Shown here: positions 16,022 to 26,566 of the stretch, one piece after another
Position numbering within the stretch: the stretch's first letter is position 1
Layout: every line of letters begins with the position of its first letter
NCBI RefSeq assembly: GCF_015356865.1
Contig: NZ_JAAFZA010000037.1
Span: 1-59,457 of the forward strand
Reading direction: 5' to 3'
DNA length: 59,457 nt
DNA from: Catenulispora pinisilvae
GTDB taxonomy: Bacteria > Actinomycetota > Actinomycetes > Streptomycetales > Catenulisporaceae
Made by a program: the position numbers and the translations under genes
Notes under the pieces: model-generated
The model's input: the letters and a program-made list of their open reading frames with translations, nothing else
Database searches by the model: none
What the model was told of the DNA's origin: nothing

Positions 16022-17284
16022 GTGACCGCAGTCAAAAACGAAGGGTCGGTCGTATTGTGCAAGTGGCAGCCAGAACTCGGCCGGGAGCTCCTTGAGCGGA
16101 CCCGGGTGCATGTCGTCCTCGACGACTACGACATCGCGCATGCCGCGATCGACGATGTCCTGCTGGCCAAGGCCGCCACGGTGCAACGGGTGAGCACGTT
16201 CAACGCCCTCGAAGAGCTGGCAACCGTGGCGGTGTCGATTCTGATGCAGGACCCTGAGGTGTCCCGGGTCGTGAGCTTCGCCGAGTTCTCACAACTGGGC
16301 GCCGGCTATCTCGCGGACCTGCTCGGCGTCGGGCCACCGGTCCTCGCCTCGGTCGCCGGCCGTGACAAGAGGCTGATGAAGCGGCTGGTGGCCGCGGCCG
16401 GCGTGCCGACAGCGGACTTCTATTCGCTGCCGGATCCGAAGGACGAGATCGCTGTGGCGGCGCTGGCCGGCCGGCTCGACTTCCCCGTCGTGGTGAAGCC
16501 CGCCGCCGGATTCGGGACGATGAGCACGCTCCGGGTAGACGGCGCGGCGGAGTTCCGCGAACTGTGCCGGTCCTTCCCCTACGAACCCGTGCTGGCCTCG
16601 CGGCAGCTCACCGTCGAGTCCTTCGTGGACGGCGAGGAGCTGCACGTCGACGCCTACTGGGGTGCGGACGGGCCCCACTTCCTGTTCGTCTCCCGCTACT
16701 TCGCACCCCGCCTGGCGGTCCAGCGCGGTGAGTGCCCCCTGGACGGGGGAGAGCTGCTCTCCTCCACAGACCACGCCGAGTTGTACGCCGAGTTGGAGGC
16801 GCTCACCGCCCGGGTCATGGGCGCGCTCGGGGTGACCGGGACAATGATCCACCTGGAGGTGTTCCGGCAGGCGGACGGGCGGATCGTCTTCTCTGAGATC
16901 GCCACGCGGGTCGGCGGCGGCTGGGTTTCCGGCCTCATCAGCCAGGGACTGGGCAGAAGTATCTGGACGGTGCTCGCCGATCTGGCGATCGAGGGCAGAA
17001 CCGGGCCGCCGCGACCGGTGGCGCCCTACATCGGCGTGGTCCATCTGCGGCCGGAAGTCCCCGGCCGCGTCGTTCGGATCCCCACCGTCGCGGACGTCAT
17101 GGCCATTCCCGGGGTGTTCCAGGCCCAGGTCTGGCCCGCGCTCGGCGATGTCCTCGCCATGCGTCACCCGTCGGAGTGGGTGGTGTTCGCCTACATCGGT
17201 GCCGACAGCCCGACAGCGCTCGACGCCCTGGTCCGGGAGGTCGCACAGCGCCTCAGTGTGCGCACCGTCCCCGTGGAGTCGTGA
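16022..17284 (+). CDS. ATP-grasp carboxylate-amine ligase (first copy)
   Basis: A 420-residue ATP-grasp enzyme. FPVVVKPAAGFGTMS gives the nucleotide-binding lysine and flexible loop, VESFVDGEELHVDAYW the central strand pair, and FSEIATRVGGGWV the Mg-binding Glu and Arg. Such enzymes activate a carboxylate as an acyl-phosphate and join it to an amine, as in L-amino-acid ligases. GTG at 16022 is preferred because GGAG lies 6 bp upstream; an in-frame ATG at 16010 would overlap that site. The next ATP-grasp gene overlaps its stop by ATGA, so both proteins are probably made together, perhaps as sequential peptide-bond-forming enzymes. Confidence 0.88.
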   Translation: MTAVKNEGSVVLCKWQPELGRELLERTRVHVVLDDYDIAHAAIDDVLLAKAATVQRVSTFNALEELATVAVSILMQDPEVSRVVSFAEFSQLGAGYLADLLGVGPPVLASVAGRDKRLMKRLVAAAGVPTADFYSLPDPKDEIAVAALAGRLDFPVVVKPAAGFGTMSTLRVDGAAEFRELCRSFPYEPVLASRQLTVESFVDGEELHVDAYWGADGPHFLFVSRYFAPRLAVQRGECPLDGGELLSSTDHAELYAELEALTARVMGALGVTGTMIHLEVFRQADGRIVFSEIATRVGGGWVSGLISQGLGRSIWTVLADLAIEGRTGPPRPVAPYIGVVHLRPEVPGRVVRIPTVADVMAIPGVFQAQVWPALGDVLAMRHPSEWVVFAYIGADSPTALDALVREVAQRLSVRTVPVES

Positions 17285-18507
17285 TGGGTCCTCCCACTCA
17301 GACAATGTGCTCCCACCCGCGTACGGCGTTGCTGCTCTCCGCCGAACTCGCCGGGGGCGTCGCCCGCCTCAGCGCGGCGCTGCGGCGGCGGGGTTGGCGG
17401 GTCGTCCTGGTCTCCGAGATGGATGACGACCCCAATGCCGTGCGGTGCGACGACCACGTCGTCGTCGACTGGAACGCCTCCGACGAGGACGTCACCGCGA
17501 CAGTGGCGCAGGCCGGCATTCGGCCGGCCGCGATAGTCAACATGGTGGAGTCGCTGATCCTTCGTCGCGCCGCGCTCCTGGACCACTTCGGCCTGGCAGA
17601 TCCCAGCAGCGGTCTGGCCTGGCTCATGGACAAGGCCGCCGTCCGCCGAGCCGCCGATGCCGCCCGCGTCTTCCCGCTGCGTTGGACCGACGGCTCGATC
17701 GCGGAACTCAGGGCTGCGCCCCCGTCGCGGTATCCGGTCGTGGTCAAGCCGGCTGTGGGCGGCGGCGCTTCGCGCGACGTCCACCTCGTGCGCTCCCGAG
17801 ACGAGTTCGACCAGGTCATGGCGCGGTTGCGGGATGTGCGCGGCTCGGATCGGTTCCTCGTCGAGGAGTATCTGACAGGACGGGAGTTCTCCGTCGACGG
17901 ATATGTGCGCGACGGCGAATTCGTCAGTGTCTTCGTCGCGGACAAGCCCGATCACGACTCGGACCGGTTGCACGACCGGGGGCTGCGGATATCCCCGCCG
18001 GCCGGTGTGCCGGCCGATTCCATCGCCCGATTCGTGGGGGAACTCCAGATCCTGGTGTCTCAGCTGAGCCTGGACGGGGTGTGGCTGCACATCGAAGGGC
18101 GGATGGCCGATCGGGAGCGGGCCGGGCTCATCGAGATCAATCCACGGCCCGGGGGCGGTCTCTACCCCGCCGCGATCCGGCACCGCACCGGCGTCGATCC
18201 GGTCGAGGCCGCTCTGGACCTGGCCATCGGGTCCGCGCCGGACACCGGGCATAGCCGGCTCGGTGCCCCCGTCGCCATCGTTCCCGTCGAGGCTGACGCG
18301 CCAGGCATCGTCCGCTGCCGGACGACCGTCGCAGACCTGCTGGCGGTCGACGGTGTTGTAGATGCCTACATCATCGACGGCTACCGCGTCACATCTGTCG
18401 CCAAGGAGAACTTCTTCGCCGCGGTCATGGTGACCGGACATGACGAGGAGGAGCTGCGAAAGCACGCCTCCGCCGCCCTTTCGGTGATGGACTACCAGAT
18501 CCTGTGA
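17284..18507 (+). CDS. ATP-grasp carboxylate-amine ligase (second copy)
   Basis: A 407-residue ATP-grasp enzyme. It has a Rossmann-like N-terminal domain (TALLLSAELAGGVARL), YPVVVKPAVGGGASRDVHL as ATP-binding lysine and glycine loop, VEEYLTGREFSVDGYV, and LIEINPRPGGGLYPA as the metal-binding Glu/Asn/Arg set. It is clearly diverged from the preceding ligase, so it is not a recent tandem duplication. The ATG at 17284 overlaps the previous stop; an upstream open frame from 17176 lacks family sequence. I infer a second peptide or amide bond in the product. Confidence 0.88.
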   Translation: MGPPTQTMCSHPRTALLLSAELAGGVARLSAALRRRGWRVVLVSEMDDDPNAVRCDDHVVVDWNASDEDVTATVAQAGIRPAAIVNMVESLILRRAALLDHFGLADPSSGLAWLMDKAAVRRAADAARVFPLRWTDGSIAELRAAPPSRYPVVVKPAVGGGASRDVHLVRSRDEFDQVMARLRDVRGSDRFLVEEYLTGREFSVDGYVRDGEFVSVFVADKPDHDSDRLHDRGLRISPPAGVPADSIARFVGELQILVSQLSLDGVWLHIEGRMADRERAGLIEINPRPGGGLYPAAIRHRTGVDPVEAALDLAIGSAPDTGHSRLGAPVAIVPVEADAPGIVRCRTTVADLLAVDGVVDAYIIDGYRVTSVAKENFFAAVMVTGHDEEELRKHASAALSVMDYQIL

Positions 18508-18582
18508 GGTGACCAGCGGTTTCGTGCGGCCCTGACTCCGGCGGCGGATACATGAACAACACTCGAAGGAGGTCTGCTCATA

Positions 18583-19331
<749 letters not shown>

Positions 19332-19619
19332 TCAGTCATTTTTTCAGTGATGTGAATCCAATCTGTGTTCGGCCAGAACGGAACTTGTCGGGCCGCACCG
19401 CCGCTGGATGATTGATTCCTGGGGGTACCGGCGAGAAACATCTGATCAGCGGCGCCTGGCCGCCCCGGCCGGCCACCCGAAGCCAACCAGGGCTGAGGGC
19501 GGCCGTCCGTGACGCGCGGTGTTTCGCTGCCGCGGCCAGCAGGGCCTTGTCCTAAGCCGTTTCGCAAGTTCACATGTCAGCTGCGGTCCCGTATTCCGGA
19601 ACCCCCAGGAATCAATCAT

Positions 19620-20960
19620 CTAGGAGTTCGCCAGCAGATACTCCTTCGAGGCCTCGCCTGCCCGCGCGAGACTTTCGTAGTCCAGCCCCACGAGATCGCC
19701 GCCCCATTTGGCGACCGCCCCGTTGACGAACACCGCGTCGACATTTGCGATTCCGGCAAAGTTCACCACCGAGCCGACCGCGGAGCCGGAGATGCGGGTG
19801 TTCACCCGGTCGAGCGAGAGGACAACGAGGTCGGCTTTCTTGCCGGCCGCCAGCGTGCCGATTTGATCGGAGAGCGCCGCGTTCAGCGCGCCGCCGACTG
19901 TCGCCGCCCTGAGCGCGTCCAAGGCCTCGTAGGGGGCTGGGGAGTCCGCCGCGCCGGAGTACATTTCGCCAAAGCTCAGACCCCGCTGCACCGTCTGCAA
20001 CACGCGCATCTCGGTGAAAAGGTCGTGCGCGTAGCACATTTCGTTGTCCGAGCTGATGCCCTCTTGGACGCCCCGCCGATTCACTGCGAGGATCGGGATG
20101 AAGGCGCCGAGCCCGAGGTTCGAATCGGACCGGGGGACGACGTTCACCGCGGCGCCGCTGTCCGCGATCGCGGCCCAAGACTTGTCGGACAGCCCCGAGC
20201 AGTGGTTGAGGGTGTGTCCCGGGCGCAATAGGCCCGAGGTGAGGAGGGCTTCCGAATCGGTGATCCACCCGCCGATTTCCGACGACACGTCGATGTCGTG
20301 CTCGGCCGCGAATGCCCAACTCTCGAGCGTCGGCCAGCTGTCCATCAGCCGGATGGTGATGAGTCCGTCGGCGCAGGAATAGGTGTCGCGCAGCCTCAGG
20401 ACATCGGCGGGGAGCTGATGCTGATGATCACCCTCCTGCGCCGGCCCCGCCGCGTACACGGCACGTATGCCGGATCCACGCAACGCCTCGATCGCCGCGT
20501 CGGAGTGTTCCGCACTGCGCGAGTTGTGGCTGTTGTCGACGATCGTCGTGGTCCCGGCGTTGAGGGCCTGTGCCGCGGTCAGGCGCTCGGCGATGGCCAT
20601 GTCCTGTGGCCGGTAGGCCTTCCCGACCTTGCCGTGGGTCAGGGCCATGTAGTCCGCGAACGTCGCATCAGGGGCCATGCCGCGTAGCTGGCCCTGCCAA
20701 GCGTGAATATGGGAGTCCACGAGTCCGGGGATGACGACCGATCCGGCGACGTCGACAACGATGGCATTGCCGTCCACCCGCGCCGCGAGACCTGGACCGA
20801 GCGCCTCGATTCGGTCTCCGGCGATGAGGACGTCTCCAACGAACTCGCCCTGCGCGTCCATCGTGATGACGTGTGCCCCGGATAGCAGGATCCTGCGGTT
20901 ATTGTCGCCGGTCGTGGCGTTGATCTTGTCTAGTTGTTCCTGTTGGCGCGACGTTGGCAC
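19620..20960 (-). CDS. Amidohydrolase of the cytosine-deaminase/TrzA-AtzB superfamily
   Basis: A 446-residue metal-dependent hydrolase. VVIPGLVDSHIHAW gives the N-terminal metal-binding H-x-H, LNHCSG the histidine after strand 6, and GISSDNEMC the catalytic aspartate. The C-terminal composite domain ends with the usual LAAGKKADLVVLS. Members deaminate or dechlorinate N-heterocycles (atrazine-like compounds, cytosine, guanine); the substrate here is unknown. The GTG start is supported by AGGAA 8 bp upstream. It lies just downstream of a decayed CocE-type hydrolase on the same strand, so it once belonged to a larger catabolic unit. Confidence 0.85.
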   Translation of the reverse strand: MPTSRQQEQLDKINATTGDNNRRILLSGAHVITMDAQGEFVGDVLIAGDRIEALGPGLAARVDGNAIVVDVAGSVVIPGLVDSHIHAWQGQLRGMAPDATFADYMALTHGKVGKAYRPQDMAIAERLTAAQALNAGTTTIVDNSHNSRSAEHSDAAIEALRGSGIRAVYAAGPAQEGDHQHQLPADVLRLRDTYSCADGLITIRLMDSWPTLESWAFAAEHDIDVSSEIGGWITDSEALLTSGLLRPGHTLNHCSGLSDKSWAAIADSGAAVNVVPRSDSNLGLGAFIPILAVNRRGVQEGISSDNEMCYAHDLFTEMRVLQTVQRGLSFGEMYSGAADSPAPYEALDALRAATVGGALNAALSDQIGTLAAGKKADLVVLSLDRVNTRISGSAVGSVVNFAGIANVDAVFVNGAVAKWGGDLVGLDYESLARAGEASKEYLLANS

Positions 20961-20971
20961 GTGTGCGGTTC

Positions 20972-21559
20972 CTATCTGCTGGGGATTACCGGTAGGTGTA
21001 GTACTCGTTGCCTATCGACCGGCCCGTCGTGGAACATGGACTGCAACGGGAACGGCACCCGCTCGCCGTCACGATCGAACTTCTCCACCGCCACGAACAG
21101 ATCGGCCTCGTCCGTCTCGCTGTCCACCCAGAGCCGCAAGGACATGTTGCCGGTGAGTTCGGTGTCCTCGTCGAACGTGACCGCGAACTCGGCGAAATCC
21201 TGGGTGTCCTCGGAGTCGTAGGTGACGCTGGCCGCCGCCGGAACGTGCTGGAGAAGCGCGCCGGATGCCGCGTCGAGGAACAGGGGCGTGAACACGGTGC
21301 CGTCGAGCGGCCAGGTGATCTCATCCCGTACCTGGCCCACGAAGTGGGACTCGCGCACCTCGATGTTCAGCCGCGGCCTGTCGAGAGTGGCGCCGGGGGC
21401 CTCCTTCAGGAACGTGGTGAAGAACTCCAGCTGGCGGTCCAGGCTTCCTCGGGTGTGGATGCCGTGGTCTCCCCAGTCCACGACGGCGTACACCGGTACC
21501 TCGCGCAGAACGACGCCGGCTCGCATCGGGACGGGCACATCGCGTTCCACGGCGCTCAT
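20972..21559 (-). pseudogene. Remnant of a CocE/NonD-family hydrolase
   Basis: A plausible start (MSAVERDVPVPMRAGVVLR) reproduces the first strand of CocE/NonD hydrolases, then the frame jumps directly to VDWGDHGIHTRGSLDRQLEFF and the C-terminal jelly-roll (VTYDSEDTQDFAEFAVTFDE, DEADLFVAVEKF). The whole alpha/beta-hydrolase core with the GxSYxG nucleophile is missing, and the end breaks off after the FHDGPVDR segment. An intact relative lies at 57432-59261. The internal deletion kept the frame, so a short inactive protein may still be made. Confidence 0.75.
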
Positions 21560-21709
21560 CGTTGGGCATGAATGGCCTCTCACCTCGCAGTTCCTCCGAT
21601 CACGGTACGGTCGAGGTTTTCGGTCGTCACCCACACTTCTCACCCATCGATAATCGGCTCGCCGCCGAGGACGACTGCGGGGCCGGGTGATCCGGGCTAG
21701 GCTCCCGAT

Positions 21710-22561
21710 GTGACTGATGAAGGCCGCGCCGGTGAAGGCCACACCGACGGACGCGAGTCTGTACTGGACCGAGCAGTACAGATACTGGGTGCCTTCGGGG
21801 CGGCGTCGCCGGTGCTCTCCGCGGCGCAGATCGCTCGCCGGACAGGGATGCCCGCGCCGACGGTGTACCGGATGGTTGGAGAGTTGTTGCGGCTCGGCAT
21901 CCTGGAACGCGAGGCCGACAAGCGGCTCAGAATCGGGATCCGGCTCTGGGAGCTCGCCTCCCGATCGTCGCCGGCGATGGGCCTGCGGACCGCGGCTCTC
22001 CCCTTCATGGAGGACCTCCAAGCCGTGGTCCGTCAGCACACCATCCTTGGGATCATCCTCGACCGCGAGGTCATCTATCTGGAGACCCTGTCAGCGCCGG
22101 GGGCGGCGTCGAGCCCCGCCAAGATCGCGGGCCGACTCCCGTTGCACGCCGGTTCCAACGGTTTGGTGCTTCTCGCGTTCGCGGCGCCGGAGCTTCAAGA
22201 GCAGGTGCTGGCCGAACCGCTGGTCGCGGTGACACCTCGCACCGTGACCGATCCGAAGCAATTGCGGCGCATCCTGTCGCGCATCCGGCGTGACGGCCAC
22301 TTCGTCGCCGAGCGCATGATCCGCGAGGACGGTGCCGGGGTCGCCGTCCCGATACGCGGCGCCGACGGCTCCGTCGTGGCGGCGCTCTCGGTCGCGGTGG
22401 CCAACAACAAGCAGGTGACCGCGCGGATGATACCCGCGCTGAAGGCGGCCTCGAACGGCATTACCCGTACGCTGGTCGTCGCACAATCGGCCCCGGCCGG
22501 GCAGTGGCCGATGCGCCCCGGCGGGGTCTGGAGCGGTCGATCGCCGGTTCTCGCTCAGTGA
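21710..22561 (+). CDS. IclR-family transcriptional regulator
   Basis: A 283-residue regulator. The winged helix-turn-helix is at about 20-80 (LSAAQIARRTGMPAPTVYRMV) and the effector domain at 95-265 (GRLPLHAGSNGLVLLAF, AVPIRGADGSVVAALSVA). It starts with GTG and is divergent from the amidohydrolase/CocE remnant, while the aldehyde dehydrogenase follows 110 bp downstream. IclR proteins usually control adjacent catabolic genes in response to a small aromatic or acidic ligand. Confidence 0.9.
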   Translation: MTDEGRAGEGHTDGRESVLDRAVQILGAFGAASPVLSAAQIARRTGMPAPTVYRMVGELLRLGILEREADKRLRIGIRLWELASRSSPAMGLRTAALPFMEDLQAVVRQHTILGIILDREVIYLETLSAPGAASSPAKIAGRLPLHAGSNGLVLLAFAAPELQEQVLAEPLVAVTPRTVTDPKQLRRILSRIRRDGHFVAERMIREDGAGVAVPIRGADGSVVAALSVAVANNKQVTARMIPALKAASNGITRTLVVAQSAPAGQWPMRPGGVWSGRSPVLAQ

Positions 22562-22671
22562 TAACCGGGGGACGTTTCGAGGCGGCGTTCCTCTAGCCTC
22601 AGTAGGTCGCATTCCGCAGGCGCGAGTGGCGCGCAGCGGCGGGACGGCGGCAGCATCAAGGAGGAAGAACC

Positions 22672-24162
22672 ATGTCGACGAGCGTCAGCAGCATCAGCGT
22701 GCCGCAGCAGGAGCTTTTCATCGGAGGCAGTTGGACGGCCGCTGACGACGGTGCGGTCTATGAGTCGTTGGATCCGTTCACGGGTGAGCCCGCATGCCGG
22801 GCGGCCGCCGCCTCGGCGGCGGACGTCGATCGGGCCGTGAATTCCGCGAAGAAGGCCTTCCCCGAGTGGGCGAGCCGTTCGCCCGCGGAGCGGTCTCGGA
22901 TCCTGCTCACGTGCGCCGACGCGCTCGAAGCGCGCTCGGCGGAGATCTCCGAGGCCGTGACCGCGGAGATGGGCGGACCTTCGGGGTGGGGTCACTTCAA
23001 CATCAAGATCTTGGTCGACAAGGTTCGTTACGCCGCGATGTCCGCTTACGAGGGTCTTACCGGCGAGGTCATTCCGTCGGACAACCCGCGGCGGACGGCG
23101 CTGGCCATTCGCAAGCCGGTCGGTGTCGTGGCGAGCATCGTGCCCTGGAACGCTCCGGTCCTGCTCGTGGGGGCGTCCGTTCCGGCGGCTCTCGTGCTCG
23201 GCAACACCGTTGTGATGAAGGCGTCGGAACAGACGCCTCGCACCCACGGATTGGTCGTGCGTTGCTTCGCCGAAGCAGGCCTGCCCGACGGCGTGCTCAA
23301 CCTGATCACCAACGCGCCCCGGGACGCCGCCGAGGTCGTCGACGCGCTCGTCTCCCACGAGGACGTGCGGCGTGTGCACTTCACCGGGTCGACGCGCATC
23401 GGGCGCATCATCGCTGAGAAGGCCGCCAAGACGCTCACCCCGGTCGTGCTGGAGTTGGGCGGCAACGCGCCCTTCATCGTGCTGGCGGACGCCGACTTGG
23501 ACGTCGCGGTCAGCGCCGCGGCCTTCGGCTCGTTCGCCAACACCGGACAGGGGTGCCTGTCCACCGGCCGTATCGTCGTGGATCGCGTCATCGCCGAGGA
23601 GTTCAGCCGGCGTCTGGCCGCCGTGGCGGGCACGATCGTCTACGGCGATCCGCGGCGCGCGCAGACGATGCTCGGCCCGCTGATCAACCCGAATTCCGTG
23701 AATCACGTCCAAGAACTCGTCGAAGACGCGGTCAAGGGCGGCGCCGACCTGCTCGCCGGCGGCCGCGCGGACGGGCCGTGCTACGCGCCGACCGTACTCG
23801 CGGGAGTCACCCCGGCCATGCGCGCCTATCGCGAGGAGTCCTTCGGCCCGATGGTCACCATCATCCCCGTGGACGGTCCCGAGGAAGCCCTCGCGGTGGC
23901 GAACGACAACGAATACGGCCTCACCTCGGCGATCTTCAGCCGGAACGTGACCCTGGCACTGGACCTGGCCAAGCGCCTGGAGGTCGGCATGTGCCACATC
24001 AACGGCGCGACCCTGGACGACGAGGCGCAGATGCCCTTCGGCGGCGTGAAGAACAGCGGCTACGGAAAGTCCGGTGGCCGCGCCGGTCTCGCCGAGTTCA
24101 CCGAGGTTGAGTGGATCACCATCGAGGGGCCCGGCACGCCGCACTACCCGATCTCGGAGTGA
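22672..24162 (+). CDS. NAD(P)-dependent aldehyde dehydrogenase
   Basis: A full-length 496-residue ALDH. IVPWNAPVLL is the substrate-channel/NAD motif, FTGSTRIGR the cofactor loop, LELGGNAPFIV holds the general-base glutamate, and NTGQGCLSTGRIVV the nucleophilic cysteine. ESFGPMVTIIP and MPFGGVKNSGYGKSG complete the family signature. It resembles benzaldehyde/vanillin-type and semialdehyde dehydrogenases. GGAGGAAGAACC before ATG is a strong ribosome-binding site. Likely under the preceding IclR gene. Confidence 0.92.
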   Translation: MSTSVSSISVPQQELFIGGSWTAADDGAVYESLDPFTGEPACRAAAASAADVDRAVNSAKKAFPEWASRSPAERSRILLTCADALEARSAEISEAVTAEMGGPSGWGHFNIKILVDKVRYAAMSAYEGLTGEVIPSDNPRRTALAIRKPVGVVASIVPWNAPVLLVGASVPAALVLGNTVVMKASEQTPRTHGLVVRCFAEAGLPDGVLNLITNAPRDAAEVVDALVSHEDVRRVHFTGSTRIGRIIAEKAAKTLTPVVLELGGNAPFIVLADADLDVAVSAAAFGSFANTGQGCLSTGRIVVDRVIAEEFSRRLAAVAGTIVYGDPRRAQTMLGPLINPNSVNHVQELVEDAVKGGADLLAGGRADGPCYAPTVLAGVTPAMRAYREESFGPMVTIIPVDGPEEALAVANDNEYGLTSAIFSRNVTLALDLAKRLEVGMCHINGATLDDEAQMPFGGVKNSGYGKSGGRAGLAEFTEVEWITIEGPGTPHYPISE

Positions 24163-24350
24163 GCGGAGTAATCGGAGTAGCGGGGCGGGGCGCGGCGAAG
24201 CGCCGAAGTCATGACCTCGCCTGGAGGCGCTGGACCGCACCACTGTGGCAGTCCAGCGCCAGGCATCCGGGCGGATCGACGAGAGCGTGGCTGTGGGGCC
24301 CGTGAGTACGGCGCGAGCCCGACGGCCATCAATGAGTTTGCCGGTGTGGA

Positions 24351-24605
24351 CTACTTGAGCCGCAGGATGCGCTCGGCGTTCTCGTGCGCGACTTTGGCCT
24401 TGTCCGCCGGGGCGAGGGGCGCTGTGCGCAGGAACTCGACCGCCGCCTCGGTGCGCTCGAAGGGGTAGTCGATGGAGAACATCACATTGTCGATGCCGAT
24501 CGCGTGGATCGCGGCGACCAGCGCTTCGTGCGAGAACACGCCGCTCGTGGTGATCGCGATGTTCGCGCCGAAGTACTCCGAGGGCAGCTTCTTGAGCTGC
24601 GACTG
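24351..24605 (-). pseudogene. C-terminal remnant of an amidohydrolase-2 (resorcylate decarboxylase-like) gene
   Basis: About 85 codons encode KKLPSEYFGANIAITTSG, HAIGIDNVMFSIDYPFE and HENAERILRLK, the last quarter of 2,3-dihydroxybenzoate / gamma-resorcylate decarboxylase-type TIM barrels, including the metal-binding aspartate of SIDYP. Everything upstream of the KLPSEYF block is lost at a junction rich in short GTGGC repeats (about 24612-24640). The 24163-24350 interval holds nothing recognisable. Confidence 0.75.
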
Positions 24606-24647
24606 CTTAAGTGGCAAGTGGCAGGTGGCGAGTGGCGGTTGACGGTC

Positions 24648-25022
24648 TCAGGGTGAGGCCGCTGCTCGGGCGTCGTCGTCGGCGTCGTAGCTTGCGCGCG
24701 CCTTGTTCACATCCTCGAGATGGTCGCTCGCCCATTGGGCCAGGGCCTGCCGCGGTGCTTCGAAGCTCCGGCCGAGTGCGGTCATCCGGTATTCGACCGC
24801 GAAGTGGCGGGTGTCCAGCACGATGCGTTCGACGATCCCGTTGCGCTCAAGGCGCTTGAGCGTCTGGGCCAGCGATTTCTGGGTGATCTCCGGGACTTCG
24901 CGGCGCAGCTCGTTGAACCGGTGCGGGCCGCGGAGCAGCACGGCCAGTATGGAGAGCGACCATTTGTCGAGGACCTGGTCGATGAGGTCTCGCTGGTCCC
25001 CGAGCAGGCATGCGTCCGGCAT
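24648..25022 (-). CDS. HxlR-family transcriptional regulator
   Basis: A 124-residue single-domain winged-helix protein. DKWSLSILAVLLRGPHRFNEL followed by the ITQKSLAQTLKRLERNG recognition region is the HxlR signature. The ATG at 25022 is chosen because GGAGGT lies 6 bp upstream; an ATG at 25037 overlaps this site. It is divergent from the enoyl-CoA hydratase across an 86-bp gap and probably controls it and itself. Confidence 0.9.
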   Translation of the reverse strand: MPDACLLGDQRDLIDQVLDKWSLSILAVLLRGPHRFNELRREVPEITQKSLAQTLKRLERNGIVERIVLDTRHFAVEYRMTALGRSFEAPRQALAQWASDHLEDVNKARASYDADDDARAAASP

Positions 25023-25066
25023 CGCGGTCACCTCCATGACACCTGGTTCCGTTGAAGTATCCTACA

Positions 25067-25090
25067 GGTACTAAGTATGTTTTCGATACC
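25067..25090. promoter_or_regulatory. Candidate HxlR operator
   Basis: An AT-rich segment bounded by GGTA at 25067-25070 and TACC at 25087-25090, with repeated GTAC/GTAT half-sites on either side (25057-25104), lies between the divergent HxlR and hydratase starts. HxlR operators are often GTAC-centred. The half-site match is short. Confidence 0.4.
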
Positions 25091-25108
25091 AGCTACCGGA
25101 GGTATCGG

Positions 25109-25939
25109 ATGTACACCACCATCAAGGTCCGCAAGGACGAAGGCATAGCTCACCTCGTCATCGACAACCCGCCGCTGAACCTCCTCGACGCCGCGCTTCT
25201 GCGCGACCTCGACGCGTTCCTGACTGAGGTCGCCCAGGACGCGGCCGTCCGCGTCATCGTCTTCGAAAGCGCCGACACGGAGTTCTTCGTCGCCCACGGC
25301 GACATGGACTTCATCGAGGACCCGCAGGCCGTCATCGGAATCGAGATCGCCGGCGATCAGAGCCTGAACCCCATGCTCCGCCTGCACGAACGGCTGCGGC
25401 AGTTGCCGCAGGTGACGATCGGCAAGCTCGCCGGGCTGGCGCGCGGCGGCGGCAGCGAACTGCTGCTTGCCATGGACCTGCGTTTCGCCGCCGCCGAGAC
25501 CGCCGGGCTGGCGCAGAACGAGACCTCGATCGGGATCATCCCCGGCGGCGGAGGGTCGGTCTACCTGCCGCAGTTGGTCGGTCGGGCGCGAGCACTGGAG
25601 ATCATCCTCGGCGGGCGGCTGTTCGACGCCGCCACCGCCGAGAGGTACGGCTGGATCAACCGCGCACTGCCCGCCGCCGAGCTCGACGAATTCGTCCAGC
25701 GCCTCGCACAACGGATCGCCACCCTCGCGCCGGGCGTCGCGCGCGCCGCCATCGAGACCGTCGACATGGCACTGACCTCGCACCAGGATGGCCTCAAGGC
25801 GGAGGAGCAGGCTCTGTTCGGGCTATTCGCGCAGCCCGCCGCCCTCGCGCTGACCCGCGCCGCCCGCGCGGCCGGAGCCCAGACCAGAGCTGGCGAGCGC
25901 GACCTCGAGTCGACCACCGCCGGTATCACCGCCGCCTGA
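25109..25939 (+). CDS. Enoyl-CoA hydratase/isomerase (crotonase family)
   Basis: A 276-residue crotonase. LARGGGSELLLAMDLRFA forms the first oxyanion-hole/glutamate block, NETSIGIIPGGGGSVYLPQLVG the second glutamate block, and GRARALEIILGG the following helix, so a hydratase is more likely than a catalytically different relative. The ATG at 25109 follows GGAGGTATCGG; an upstream open frame from 25052 runs through the promoter. A truncated paralogue, identical in many positions, lies at 39344-39712. Confidence 0.88.
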   Translation: MYTTIKVRKDEGIAHLVIDNPPLNLLDAALLRDLDAFLTEVAQDAAVRVIVFESADTEFFVAHGDMDFIEDPQAVIGIEIAGDQSLNPMLRLHERLRQLPQVTIGKLAGLARGGGSELLLAMDLRFAAAETAGLAQNETSIGIIPGGGGSVYLPQLVGRARALEIILGGRLFDAATAERYGWINRALPAAELDEFVQRLAQRIATLAPGVARAAIETVDMALTSHQDGLKAEEQALFGLFAQPAALALTRAARAAGAQTRAGERDLESTTAGITAA

Positions 25940-26063
25940 ACCACGCGCCGAGACCGGCCGCTGGACGCCATACGCCTACGAGCACTCCCGGCCAGGAGTG
26001 GAGTCCAGCCTGCAGGCGACCGTGACTGGTCTCCTGCGGCGTACCGGCGTGGTCAGCGCGTCG

Positions 26064-26420
26064 TCATTCCCCCGGTGCCGACTGCACCAGGCGCCGGGAC
26101 ATGACGTGGTACCCGACTCGCGCGAACGCCGCCGCCATCGGTGCGTTGACCAGGTCGGTGTCGGCGGCGACCCGCGAGGCACCGGTGTCCAGCGCCAGGA
26201 ATCGGGTGACCTCGCCGAGGATGTCGTCGGCGTAGCCGTGGCCGCGGTGCTCCGGCAGGACGCCGAGGCGAGTGAACCGCACCGGGACCGCGCCACTGTC
26301 CTTCTCGCGGCCGGAGCCGTCAGGGCGGACCTGGCCAGCCAGTCGAACCCTGATCCGCCCAGCGCGTAAATCGACCGTAAATCGAGCCCGGCTACTGTCC
26401 GGATCAAGCTCGAATCCCGT
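26064..26420 (-). pseudogene. GNAT acetyltransferase, N-terminally truncated remnant
   Basis: The minus-strand frame between a stop at 26421-26423 and the stop at 26064 encodes the C-terminal half of a GNAT domain: VRFTRLGVLPEHRGHGYADD is motif A with the RGxGxA-type acetyl-CoA loop, and LVNAPMAAAFARVGYHV is motif B. No start with the first strands exists upstream. A GTG at 26282 could start a 72-residue piece, but this would not be a functional acetyltransferase. Confidence 0.65.
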
Positions 26421-26566
26421 CTATCCCCGCGGGTGCAAAGCGGCCGGTCGGTTTCGGGTGGGGCTGTCGACAGCGGCTCTCCGCGGCCGTGGCGAGGTGC
26501 GCTCGTAGAGTCTTCGCGCCCGTCGGCCATTCCCTCATCCTTTTCCTTGCTTGAAGGAGCAGTTCA

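Noticed and set aside
4974..18507. NRPS, PKS or RiPP precursor genes in the main cluster
   Set aside because: No carrier-protein serine motif, condensation, ketosynthase or short precursor peptide gene with leader-like features was seen; peptide bonds are more likely made by the ATP-grasp and synthetase-like proteins.
24163..24350. Possible small gene after the aldehyde dehydrogenase
   Set aside because: Contains only short frames with no motif; treated as a spacer next to the decarboxylase remnant.
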